From NCBI GenBank assembly GCA_021732245.1, contig JAKFVJ010000412.1, forward strand, positions 1 through 14,053: 14,053 bases of DNA, in the 5' to 3' direction. Below are positions 1 through 7,130 of the stretch, one piece after another (the stretch's first letter is position 1; every line of letters starts with the position of its first letter). The notes below the pieces were generated by a model. The model had not been told where the DNA came from, did no database searches, and saw nothing but the letters and a program-made list of their open reading frames with translations. The position numbers and the translations under genes are program-made. The DNA comes from Candidatus Obscuribacterales bacterium (GTDB taxonomy: Bacteria > Cyanobacteriota > Vampirovibrionia > Obscuribacterales > Obscuribacteraceae).

Positions 1-1515
1 ACCAAGACGTTCACAAAGTGGGAATGCCAGAATAAACATGTGTGGCAAACATATTACAATACAATTCAACAAGGACACGGCTGCCCTAAATGTGCCAGAG
101 CAAGTGGGAACAAGAAAAGACATGCAGCATCCACCGCACGAGGGAAATCTCCTCAGAAGCATCAGCGGGAAGCGACCCACCGAAACAACAGACAAGGACT
201 GGACCGAGCCAATACTGCACGACGCTTATCGTCAAACGATTACCATGCTTTAGCGCGAAAACGAGGATACCGGTGGTCAGGAATGGACGTACCAAATGCA
301 AGGTCTAAAACGGACTGGCAATGTGGAGAAAGACACAGATGGAAGGCCAGCTACAGTAATATCAAACAAGGATCAAGCTGTCCCGACTGTTCCAAAGAAA
401 GTAAAAGGATTTCGCCACAAGCATACAGAGAATTGGCGAAATCGAGAAAGGTTCATTGGCTAGGTCCAGAAACGCCAAATACAAAGACAAAGACTTGGTG
501 GCAATGTGAAAACGAACATAAATGGCAAAGCACTTATGGAAATATTGAGCGAGGATCTGGTTGTCCTAAGTGTAGACAATTAGCTAAGTCCAAAAAACTA
601 AGTTTTGGGCCCAGCGATTATCGAAAACTCGCGAGAAGCAGGAAAATCGTCTGGCTGGGGAACACGTGTGTAAATACCGCGAGCAAGACTAAATGGCAAT
701 GCCCACAGAAGCATATCTGGAGCGCTTCCTACGACAAAATTCGGGGTGGTTGTGGCTGCCCGAAATGTGGTGTCCACATTAGGAGCGAGAAACTGCGCCT
801 GCCTGAGTCCGCTTACTATGCACTCGCACAGAAGAAAAAATTACTCTGGCTGGGTCCTGCAGTGCCAAATAATGCTACCGCCACTCGGTGGGAATGTAAT
901 AAGGGACACAAATGGATGGCTACCTATGCCTCGATTAATGATGGTCCAGATAAAAGAGGCACCGGTTGTCCAAGGTGCTCATGGGAAATTTTAGCCCAAA
1001 AACTACGGATACCGAAAGCAGGTTATGAGGAACGCGCACGGGAAAAAGGACATATCTGGCTGGGACCACTGGTTAAAAGCGCAAACGCACCTACGAAATG
1101 GCAATGTTCAAAAAATGCAAACCATAAATGGAACGCATCTTATAGCGGGTTACGTGGTTGTCCTCGGTGCATCGAATGGAATGGAGAGACTCAATTAGCT
1201 CATCGCATCAAGAAATTATTCTCCCGCTATCGCGTTGAAAGGCAGGCTCGCCTGCCGTGGTTGGGGCGCCAACATTTAGATGTGTTTGTACCGTCGCTTC
1301 TTGTAGCATTTGAGTACAACGGTCCACAGCATTATGAAGCTTTTGACCATTTTGGTGGCTCAGAGAAGTTGCAAGCAACTAAACGGTTGGATAAGTTGAA
1401 ACGTAAGTTATGCAAAGCTAACGGCATAAGCTTACGTGTTGTTCCATGGAACAGAACAATTTCTGACGAACAAATTCTTGCCTTCGTAAACAAAAATAGA
1501 CAGCGACATAATTGA
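1..1515 (+). CDS. Zinc-ribbon-array PD-(D/E)XK-type nuclease (5' partial)
   Basis: The frame is open back to base 1, so the start lies upstream; 504 codons are visible. The protein is a tandem array of about six treble-clef/zinc-ribbon units (the first cut by the window edge), each with a YxxLA...WLG lead, a W-x-C-x(3-5)-H-x-W core and a closing CPxC. It ends in a nuclease-like domain at about codons 394-495: E396 (GETQLA), D427 (HLDVFVP), E438 in FEYNGPQHY with H444, and D464 (RLDKLK) followed by C471 and a VVPW strand. This matches the Vsr/restriction-endonuclease fold with an E...D...ExN...QH...D pattern, where N440 replaces the usual lysine. The linker after the first CPKC (about codons 32-78) is very basic and three to four times longer than the others. 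Known zinc-ribbon/REase-fold proteins of this type are mostly uncharacterised. A DNA-binding nuclease role, perhaps in mobile elements or defence, is inferred. Confidence 0.8.
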   Translation, partial: TKTFTKWECQNKHVWQTYYNTIQQGHGCPKCARASGNKKRHAASTARGKSPQKHQREATHRNNRQGLDRANTARRLSSNDYHALARKRGYRWSGMDVPNARSKTDWQCGERHRWKASYSNIKQGSSCPDCSKESKRISPQAYRELAKSRKVHWLGPETPNTKTKTWWQCENEHKWQSTYGNIERGSGCPKCRQLAKSKKLSFGPSDYRKLARSRKIVWLGNTCVNTASKTKWQCPQKHIWSASYDKIRGGCGCPKCGVHIRSEKLRLPESAYYALAQKKKLLWLGPAVPNNATATRWECNKGHKWMATYASINDGPDKRGTGCPRCSWEILAQKLRIPKAGYEERAREKGHIWLGPLVKSANAPTKWQCSKNANHKWNASYSGLRGCPRCIEWNGETQLAHRIKKLFSRYRVERQARLPWLGRQHLDVFVPSLLVAFEYNGPQHYEAFDHFGGSEKLQATKRLDKLKRKLCKANGISLRVVPWNRTISDEQILAFVNKNRQRHN

Positions 1516-1582
1516 GGAGGCTGGGCACGTGGATATGGTGTGACGAAAAATTGTAAAACCTCTTTGGCTCTGGTAGTCTTTT

Positions 1583-1590
1583 GGGGGAGA
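1583..1590 (+). promoter_or_regulatory. Ribosome binding site deciding the 1600 start
   Basis: GGGGGAGA lies 9 bases before the ATG at 1600. It selects the signal-peptide start over the in-frame GTG at 1540. A second strong site, GAGGAGG, overlaps the stop of the upstream nuclease gene near 1514-1520, but it is too far from 1540 to serve it well. Confidence 0.55.
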
Positions 1591-1599
1591 AAGTCAAAC

Positions 1600-2505
1600 A
1601 TGCGTAGATTGCTCAGAGGCGCCTCACTTTTAGTCGTGGTAGGTCTTTTGGAATTACCAATATGTCCGATTCTGGCACAGCCATTGCAAGGACATGTATC
1701 TGAAGACACCAAGCTCCCATTCACTGGTCCATACTATAAGGGCAACTTGCAAAAGGACTCCCTTCGGGGCGGTACGAATCTTGATCAGCCAATGAAGCCT
1801 AACAGGCTTCATTCAGAAAGCCCTGAAATTGATAGACTTCCGTTTTCCGGACCAAATCTTCAAGGGCAAGTAAACCAAGAGCTGAACAGAAATCCAGACG
1901 ATTTGAAGAAGCTGACCCCTCAGCAGGATTCCATCACGTCAAGCAAGCCTAACCCATTGCCATTCAACAGCGGTTTTCAACCACGTGGTGACTCATTTAG
2001 ACCAGACAAACCAGAGTGGTGTCTTTATATTTACACTGCTGATACCCCATGCTTTGATCCGATTCAGAACGCCGATACGGGCACAAAGGCGCAAATTGCT
2101 GACTTCGGCCGATACGACCATAGATTTACGTCAAGACAACTGAGTACATGGAATCGATGGGCTGAGAATTTACTGCACATGATTTACGCCAATTTGAGGA
2201 CATTTCCCGGTAAGGAAAATTCCGGCAGCCTTTTGACCATCTATTTGAGAAACGATGGACAACTCAGGGTTGATGCCGATCGCAACTCAAACAGCGGGCA
2301 GGCAGTTACGAAATCCGTTGAGGCGCTGTATGGTATGCCTGAATTGGCATTTCCAGGTCCTGCGTCGACAGATACGATTCTTGTGCGTGGAGACGTTTTT
2401 TTTGGAACACCACATAGTAAATTGGCTCGCGATGTCTGGGGACGCATTAAGCCAGAACCGAGTCCTTCTTCGATGTTGCCATACAGTAATCGGTACATGT
2501 GGTGA
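1600..2505 (+). CDS. Secreted protein with TonB-C-like C-terminal domain
   Basis: I place the start at the ATG at 1600 because GGGGGAGA sits 9 bases upstream and the protein then begins with a clean signal peptide (RR, hydrophobic stretch, ILA cleavage near residue 26). A GTG at 1540 would add 20 residues before it. Residues 27-135 are low-complexity and carry three loose copies of an LPFxGP...G motif (residues about 39-49, 80-90, 120-130). Residues about 183-270 read like the TonB C-terminal fold: a W..WA.N.L..I helix, an LLTIYLRNDGQL strand pair, then a helix and an AFPGP turn. The product is 301 aa and exported. It has no TonB proline-rich spanner or N-terminal anchor apart from the signal, so true energy transduction is unlikely. 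Only 17 bases separate its stop from the convergent SNase gene, and no terminator hairpin is visible. Confidence 0.75.
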   Translation: MRRLLRGASLLVVVGLLELPICPILAQPLQGHVSEDTKLPFTGPYYKGNLQKDSLRGGTNLDQPMKPNRLHSESPEIDRLPFSGPNLQGQVNQELNRNPDDLKKLTPQQDSITSSKPNPLPFNSGFQPRGDSFRPDKPEWCLYIYTADTPCFDPIQNADTGTKAQIADFGRYDHRFTSRQLSTWNRWAENLLHMIYANLRTFPGKENSGSLLTIYLRNDGQLRVDADRNSNSGQAVTKSVEALYGMPELAFPGPASTDTILVRGDVFFGTPHSKLARDVWGRIKPEPSPSSMLPYSNRYMW

Positions 2506-2522
2506 GTTGGTAATGGCTTGAA

Positions 2523-3014
2523 CTAGCGTTTTTCCTTGCGCTGTTTCCTAAACTCCCAAGGCGGGACTGGATTTGTATCTAACCACAGTCCTTCCTTTTT
2601 TTCTCTGGCTTGTAGTTGCAATTGATCGAGTTCAGTGTCATTCGGTGCGTACCTGGTATACCACCAGGCAAAACCGTTCCTGACGAGTTCTCTATTTAAA
2701 CTGCGACCATCCGGCAACAACACGTCAGCTAGCACTCGTCCGTACCTGTCCTTTCCATGTTCTTTTAGAGTTACGACTTTGTTGTAGGACAGCGATGAAG
2801 TAAATTGTTTGGCTCTCTGACCAAATGCTTGACGTTTTTCTGGCGCATCCACTTTAGAGAGACGAACTTTTATAAGCTGTTTTTGGCTTAAAACGGTGAT
2901 CGTGTCCCCATCACTGACACCAACCACTCTTCCGGTTATTTCTTGGGCAAAAACCGGTAACGATAGAGCGGCAATCAAGCCAAATATTAAAAGCGTAGAC
3001 CATATGAGTCTCAT
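2523..3014 (-). CDS. Secreted thermonuclease-like protein (SNase family)
   Basis: This 163-aa protein has a signal peptide (residues 1-23, ending PVFA before QEITG) and one staphylococcal-nuclease (SNc) domain at about 25-150. The catalytic signature is intact: DGDTITV (35-41) with the Ca-binding aspartates, VRLSKVDAPE with R51, D56 and E59, and DRYGRVLADV with R93. These match R35, D40, E43 and R87 of S. aureus nuclease. Family members cut DNA and RNA with Ca2+, so an exported, non-specific nuclease (nutrient scavenging or eDNA turnover) is the expected role. The frame is open 63 codons further upstream, but that extension has no signal-peptide logic and overlaps the divergent gene's promoter. 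I therefore start at the ATG at 3014, although its upstream Shine-Dalgarno is poor. Confidence 0.88.
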   Translation of the reverse strand: MRLIWSTLLIFGLIAALSLPVFAQEITGRVVGVSDGDTITVLSQKQLIKVRLSKVDAPEKRQAFGQRAKQFTSSLSYNKVVTLKEHGKDRYGRVLADVLLPDGRSLNRELVRNGFAWWYTRYAPNDTELDQLQLQAREKKEGLWLDTNPVPPWEFRKQRKEKR

Positions 3015-3029
3015 GGGTGAACCCGGGGC

Positions 3030-3048
3030 AAGTAAATATACTTTACTT
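3030..3048. promoter_or_regulatory. Palindromic site in divergent intergenic region
   Basis: AAGTAAA (3030-3036) and TTTACTT (3042-3048) form a perfect 7-bp inverted repeat around a 5-base AT-rich centre. It sits 16 bases upstream of the SNase ATG and about 92 bases upstream of the 3140 gene. A TATAGT hexamer (3050-3055, plus strand) and TATAAA/TATATT on the minus strand overlap it, so a regulator bound here could control both promoters. No good -35 boxes are apparent. Confidence 0.4.
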
Positions 3049-3139
3049 TTATAGTGAAATAGCACGGCTGCAGGAGTGTTCTGGGGCATATGTACCACGG
3101 ATGACGCGAAGTCAATCTGGTTCAAGGGTGAGGACGCAA

Positions 3140-3739
3140 ATGAATGGTACTGACGACGAAGCTTTAAAACCAAAAATACGTATAGGGCTTTTGCATGATG
3201 CATACGTTGGGGGAGAGTTGGCGAACAAAAAAATTAGAGAACATCCTGCGGGTTATTGGAATGAACCAAGGTATAGCCTCCGAACACCAAATGGGAATTT
3301 TTATGCTCGACGAACTGTAACCCGTGGAAATGGGCATTTGTGTGAAATTACCGAGGGGGTAGGTCACTGTAACTGTTACTTGCGAGGTGATGGCGAGCGC
3401 TCAGAATCGGCGCTGTACCATTTGCCGGAAGTCAGGCTACCGACTGGCTATCGTGAACGCGGACACCACTGTTCAATGCGGAGCGGAGAACTACAGGACC
3501 CAGAGTCATTAGAAAAGCGCCTCAAAGAGATTCGTGAACAACTAGATATAACGCCAGATAGCATCGTAACAATCATCGAGTTGGATTTCCCCCTAGATGC
3601 CGCACGAAAGAACTGCAAACAGGCATTTCACAAAACCGCAAGCACTGAAAGTATTCGCGATTTTGTGATGTTTGCCGAAGATTCTAAGTTTGACGAAGAT
3701 CATGACGACTCAAAACGGATGGATTTTGGTGCACTATGA
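3140..3739 (+). CDS. Unrecognised 199-aa protein, first of a coupled pair
   Basis: I do not recognise this family. The ATG at 3140 is preferred because GGGTGAGGA (3126-3134) precedes it at good spacing; the in-frame ATG at 3101 and GTG at 3017 lack one and the latter would run into the SNase start region. The protein is soluble with no signal peptide or membrane segment. A central Cys/His-containing stretch (C68, H76-C77-x-C79, H109-H110-C111) could bind a metal, although its spacing fits no family I can name. The C-terminal half is charged, with a likely helix at about 122-136, and ends very acidic (residues 180-192 rich in D/E). Its stop overlaps the next ATG by four bases (ATGA at 3736), so the two are very probably translated together. 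Confidence 0.7.
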   Translation: MNGTDDEALKPKIRIGLLHDAYVGGELANKKIREHPAGYWNEPRYSLRTPNGNFYARRTVTRGNGHLCEITEGVGHCNCYLRGDGERSESALYHLPEVRLPTGYRERGHHCSMRSGELQDPESLEKRLKEIREQLDITPDSIVTIIELDFPLDAARKNCKQAFHKTASTESIRDFVMFAEDSKFDEDHDDSKRMDFGAL

Positions 3740-4047
3740 ATTTAGAAGATGAAGCAAAAAAGAGACTTGACGAACTCTGTCGCTGGTTGGAACAACAGGG
3801 CTGGACAGTCAATGTTAGCGAAGGTGCAGTTGGTTACTTGATTGAATTCGCTAAGACCGGTGTGCCGGTGCAAACGGTAAGTGCTCCAAACGCTATGGAG
3901 ACACTTAAGCAGATGTTCCGACAGCTGGGACAGATTGGATTGATTCCGGAACCAATTATCGCTGCAATGCGACAGTTGGAGAATGCAGAGCGGGACCGCG
4001 GTTATCTTGACGTACTTGATGTGGAGCAGTCAGACGTAAATTTGTAA
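3736..4047 (+). CDS. Unrecognised 103-aa protein, coupled to upstream gene
   Basis: This small acidic soluble protein of 103 aa shares an ATGA overlap with the 3140-3739 gene, which implies translational coupling and a joint function. It opens with an amphipathic helix (residues about 2-20, charged with LCRWLEQQGW). A likely beta strand follows (TVNVSEGAVGYLIEF), then two helices (about 52-65 and 74-87). There is no signal peptide, metal motif or catalytic motif that I can name. Two short genes coupled in this way could be a toxin-antitoxin or protein-immunity type module, but nothing in the residues shows that. It converges on the M41-type gene, with 43 bases between stop codons and no clear terminator. 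Confidence 0.7.
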   Translation: MNLEDEAKKRLDELCRWLEQQGWTVNVSEGAVGYLIEFAKTGVPVQTVSAPNAMETLKQMFRQLGQIGLIPEPIIAAMRQLENAERDRGYLDVLDVEQSDVNL

Positions 4048-4090
4048 TTGCATATATCAATGTTAATGCTTTGCTAAAGTCGCAAGATGC

Positions 4091-4672
4091 TCAACTCTCG
4101 AATGGACTAACCTCCAGCCGTTGGCCGACAATTGAAAGTCCCGACTCTTCCATAACGATTTTTCTTATTTCTCGTGCAGTAATAGTACGTTGTTTTAGCA
4201 GCGCGGTTGCAATTGCTTTAACCAGCTTCCAATTTCGAGGTTCTAATATCTCCGTACTTATTCTGATCTTCAACCACTTGTAATAAGCCGATAGCTCTTC
4301 ATCGGATCCTGATAGCTGACTTAAAATGGTCATTGCCTGATGGCGGTCGGATCGTGCGCCTCTGTGGTCAGCTCTGCCGCTATAATGTTTCTCAGTAATG
4401 TTACCTGCTAAGAGTGCCATAACGTCCGATTCTAACCTCGTTCTTTTCCTCATGGATATACCTGAAGTGGGATTTAGTGAGCGCGGAAAATCGAGCGTCT
4501 GAACGTGTCCCACAGAACGTTTATTGTCCTCAATTGAAACATATCGGAACGGAATGTTGTGCAAAACGTTAGCTACAGTATGTCCTGCCTCGTGATAGGC
4601 GGTGGTCGCTAACGATTTGCTATAGCTCGCAGTCTTCTGTTTGTTTGAAGTCTTTGTACTGTGCCTTACCAA
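4091..4672 (-). CDS. Stand-alone FtsH/M41-type zinc peptidase domain
   Basis: This protein resembles the peptidase half of FtsH without its AAA+ ATPase or membrane anchor. HEAGH lies at residues 27-31 (zinc ligands H27 and H31, catalytic E28). It is followed by a strand region like FtsH (FRYVSIEDN..GHV) and by the GARSDRHQAM helix, where D109 fits the third ligand of the FtsH GAxxDLxxAT motif. The frame is open to a TTG at 4714 inside the upstream CHC2 gene, with no Shine-Dalgarno there. I prefer the TTG at 4672, which has AGGA about 10 bases upstream and gives 193 aa; no ATG or GTG fits before the HEAGH motif. The frame is +1 relative to the CHC2 gene, whose stop codon ends at 4674, so the two may be coupled or one frameshifted gene. 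An ATP-independent protease acting on unfolded or partner-delivered substrate is inferred. Confidence 0.7.
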   Translation of the reverse strand: MVRHSTKTSNKQKTASYSKSLATTAYHEAGHTVANVLHNIPFRYVSIEDNKRSVGHVQTLDFPRSLNPTSGISMRKRTRLESDVMALLAGNITEKHYSGRADHRGARSDRHQAMTILSQLSGSDEELSAYYKWLKIRISTEILEPRNWKLVKAIATALLKQRTITAREIRKIVMEESGLSIVGQRLEVSPFES

Positions 4673-4673
4673 T

Positions 4674-4973
4674 TTAACTAATCCTGGATAGTAGCTCTCG
4701 TACCGAATCCCCAAAAGTGATGTTTTTGATTTTCATCACGAAGGCAAAGACATCGCCACCTTCGCCACACTCCACGCATTTGAATACGCCTCGCTCGGCG
4801 TTAACTTGAAAGTATGGCTGCGAGTCTTTGCTGTGGGTTTGAAATGGACAGTTTCCCGTAAAGTGATTGCCAGCTGGTTGCAGTGCAACGTGCTCGGAAA
4901 CAACTTCCAGCATATTCACATTGTCTTTAACGGTAGCAATTTGCTCCGGTGTAATTTCTTGCATCTTTTGCAT
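4674..4973 (-). CDS. Stand-alone CHC2 (DnaG-type) zinc-finger protein
   Basis: This 99-aa protein matches the N-terminal zinc-binding domain of DnaG primase. After an ITPEQIATVKDNVNMLEVVS lead it has GNCPF (C42), then VFKCVECGEGGDVFAFVMK with C66 and C69, and ends in the ITFGDSVRELL helix. There is no Toprim or polymerase domain, so it cannot be a primase on its own; a DNA-sensing or DNA-binding role is inferred. The usual histidine ligand of the CPFH motif is Q45 here; H47 two residues later could substitute. The protein stops just where DnaG would continue, and the M41-like frame takes over at once. ATG 4973 is used (AGAGG about 9 bases upstream); ATG 4964 is possible. It lies 85 bases downstream of the TonB-C gene on the same strand. 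Confidence 0.75.
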   Translation of the reverse strand: MQKMQEITPEQIATVKDNVNMLEVVSEHVALQPAGNHFTGNCPFQTHSKDSQPYFQVNAERGVFKCVECGEGGDVFAFVMKIKNITFGDSVRELLSRIS

Positions 4974-5058
4974 CTCAAGTAACCTCTGCTGAGAATTGGA
5001 AGTTCATGTGTCCATTCGTAACCCTCGGTGTGTAGCCCGCTTGCTGTGGTTTTGCTCG

Positions 5059-6366
5059 TCACCAGAAAACAAGCCCGCGACCAAACGGCAGAAACCCCGG
5101 GTATGCAGTTTGACGAGCATTGTAGTCAAACGTGAACTTTATTGATACGTGCTTGCCGTCTTCATCTGCCAACAGATTGTTGGATGGAGGCATAAAAGGT
5201 GAGGCGGCGTTAACGGCGTTAAATGCTGCTTGAGCATACGCATCAATGTAATTGGACGGGTCATCGAGTCTCAGATCCGAAACGGAACCGTCCGCACCAA
5301 TCTTAAAAATCACCCTTACTGTTCGTCCTTGGAAGCCGCGAGGCGGATGCCATCGGCTTTTCAGTCTGTGTTGAACGTATGTCATATATGAAACAGTCTC
5401 TGGAGTGACGTTTCTGACGATATCGATTGGTGTACAAACGTCAACATGATCTGATTGGATTGCCTCCAGCACTTCCTGTGGTGGTGCTATAAACGGTGAG
5501 GCTGCACGGACAGCGTTCAAGACAGCGTCTGAAAATTCATCCAGTGCGCCAGAATGTGCATCTAGTCTTAGGTTGGTAACGGTACCATTTTTGTTGATTG
5601 TGAAATGGACTTTAATGTTTCGGCGGTCGCCTCCATTCGGCAAGCGGTAGTTATTCATGACGGAATCATCGACATATTTCACATAGTTGCGTATCGCGCG
5701 GGAATACATACTCCTTTGACCTGGATCGTTTTCAACGAAAGAATCATGCTTGCTTGGAGGGGGTAATGTTTGTGGCGAAGGCGAATCCGTTCCATATGTC
5801 TGAGATGGGTTGCTTGGTATTGATTGCGCTTGGCCTATTACCTTTGTTCCTTGCTTTAGCAATGAAATCCAAAGGACGGTACCGGATTGAGATTGGTGGC
5901 AAGAGCCAACCAACTTGGTTCCTTCTTCCACCAAATGTAGTTCATAACGCTCTATTGGAGCTGGGCTAAATCCTGGTACGCCCCACTGTAAATCTAAGCC
6001 GACATCTCTGAAGACAAAGGCACCTTGCTTTTTGTCGTAATTTCCTTGTAAATAGTGCTTTGCTGTGCCCTCTTTGCCTGTGCTGGTTAGGGAGCCTTCC
6101 AGCTTATTGGATGATTTCTTTAGTTCCAACGTTACGGAGCAATCTATATCACTAGAATGAGCATGTCCTACCCAATTTCCGGCGACGTCAGGACCGGGAT
6201 CATTTACATCTGTATTCGCAGTGCTAGTGTTGCATTGTTGTGAAGTTTGGGCACCTGGATTTACTAATCCAATGACCTTTCCCATCCTATCCTTGCTAGC
6301 TGCAATTGCAGCTGTGTGTCCTATGAGCAAATAAGAGAGTGAAACAGCCAATACGCCCTTCTTCAT
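5059..6366 (-). CDS. Secreted protein with two TonB-C-like domains
   Basis: This 435-aa exported protein has a signal peptide at residues 1-23 (MKKG start, hydrophobic core, AIAA). Residues about 60-175 form a beta-rich domain opening VAGNWVGHAHSS, with lipocalin-like alternating strands. A Pro/Ser-rich linker follows (about 184-215). Two TonB C-terminal-like domains come next. The first (about 218-300) contains VHFTINKNGTVTNLRL and AVRAASPF. The second (about 325-415) contains VIFKIGADGSVSDLRL and AVNAASPF. Each has the alternating strand, DG turn, strand, helix and ASPF pattern. There is no ExbB/D-contacting TonB N-terminus, so periplasmic scaffolding or peptidoglycan/envelope binding is a better guess than TonB energy transduction. 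The start is set by GAGG 7 bases upstream. Its ATG overlaps the upstream gene's stop (ATGA), so the two genes are coupled. Confidence 0.82.
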   Translation of the reverse strand: MKKGVLAVSLSYLLIGHTAAIAASKDRMGKVIGLVNPGAQTSQQCNTSTANTDVNDPGPDVAGNWVGHAHSSDIDCSVTLELKKSSNKLEGSLTSTGKEGTAKHYLQGNYDKKQGAFVFRDVGLDLQWGVPGFSPAPIERYELHLVEEGTKLVGSCHQSQSGTVLWISLLKQGTKVIGQAQSIPSNPSQTYGTDSPSPQTLPPPSKHDSFVENDPGQRSMYSRAIRNYVKYVDDSVMNNYRLPNGGDRRNIKVHFTINKNGTVTNLRLDAHSGALDEFSDAVLNAVRAASPFIAPPQEVLEAIQSDHVDVCTPIDIVRNVTPETVSYMTYVQHRLKSRWHPPRGFQGRTVRVIFKIGADGSVSDLRLDDPSNYIDAYAQAAFNAVNAASPFMPPSNNLLADEDGKHVSIKFTFDYNARQTAYPGFLPFGRGLVFW

Positions 6367-7025
6367 GGTGCTGTCCTCGGGATGTTATTGGTAATTTCCA
6401 TGTTCATGTTAGTCGGGGTGAGTGTGCTTGCTGTTTTCTCCGGAGGCACTACAGACCCAGAAACGGCCTTATCGGCGAGTTGCTTATCCCCTGGTGCCGC
6501 GAGAGCCACAGTAGTATCGTGGTCAACGAAAGCGGTCAATATTGTTCCTGATGCCATCTTCGCACTACCGGAATGTCCACATAAGGCAACCACGCCTAAT
6601 CCAATTACTCCTAGCAGAAGTCCGCCAACAACATAACTGCCAACACCGGCACCGCCATGTCCAGACTTGACCTTTGTGCCTCTTAATGCAATCCGTGAGC
6701 CATCGATTGCCTTCACTGAACTGATCTCGATGCTGAGCTTGCCACCCTTGCTGCCATCCTTCTCATCCAGATTAGTCAAATATGCAACTGCTGGTGAGCC
6801 CTCCTTAAGTAGGACTGTCTTGCCGTCTTTGTCGATCACATCTTCAAGAACAGTCAGCGCTACCTTTTGACCTGCTGTAGAGGTCTTAGTGGAGATTGTT
6901 TCATTGAGTTTCAGTCTGACAGGAGTACCCTCTTCAAGTGCTAATTGGGCTGACTGCGCCAAACAGCATGATGGTTGTAGAAAAACCATTGACAGGATTA
7001 ACAGAGGTAAAAAAAGACGAGACAT
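6363..7025 (-). CDS. Exported protein with EGTPVRLKL-type domain and glycine-rich segment
   Basis: I start this gene at ATG 7025, which has GGGGAGA 7 bases upstream and gives a clean signal peptide (residues 1-23, ending CLAQ); an upstream in-frame start at 7085 would add 20 residues. The 220-aa product has a domain at about 29-118 (EEGTPVRLKLNETIST...GQKVALTVLEDV...LLKEGSPAVAYLT) seen widely in uncharacterised bacterial exported proteins. It probably forms a beta-barrel-like fold, with a repeated hydrophobic strand/turn pattern. A glycine-rich hydrophobic stretch (about 124-150) follows, as in surface or membrane-inserting proteins, then a short strand domain (TILTAFVDHDTTVAL) and a Ser/Thr/Pro-rich tail. 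It is coupled by ATGA overlap to the TonB-C-like gene, so the two probably work together in the envelope. Molecular function is unknown. Confidence 0.78.
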   Translation of the reverse strand: MSRLFLPLLILSMVFLQPSCCLAQSAQLALEEGTPVRLKLNETISTKTSTAGQKVALTVLEDVIDKDGKTVLLKEGSPAVAYLTNLDEKDGSKGGKLSIEISSVKAIDGSRIALRGTKVKSGHGGAGVGSYVVGGLLLGVIGLGVVALCGHSGSAKMASGTILTAFVDHDTTVALAAPGDKQLADKAVSGSVVPPEKTASTLTPTNMNMEITNNIPRTAP

Positions 7026-7108
7026 TCTAGGTTCTCCCCAAGCATTTTGATTCAGCTGAAAACAAAAGGGACACCGGGACACCAATTAAATGTCGAACAA
7101 GGTACCAC

Positions 7109-7130
7109 TTCATGACAAATATGTCTTGAA
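7109..7130. promoter_or_regulatory. Imperfect 22-bp palindrome upstream of the envelope operon
   Basis: TTCATGACA (7109-7117) and TGTCTTGAA (7122-7130) are inverted repeats with 8 of 9 positions matching around a 4-base AATA centre. The site lies about 84 bases upstream of the ATG at 7025, a normal place for a transcription-factor operator. I could not assign a convincing -35/-10 pair next to it. Confidence 0.35.

Noticed and set aside
1540..1599. GTG start for the secreted TonB-C-like protein
   Set aside because: It would put 20 residues before the signal peptide, and a better-spaced ribosome binding site serves ATG 1600.
3015..3203. N-terminal extension of the SNase reading frame
   Set aside because: It would place 63 residues before a clean signal peptide, has no Shine-Dalgarno, and covers the divergent promoter region.
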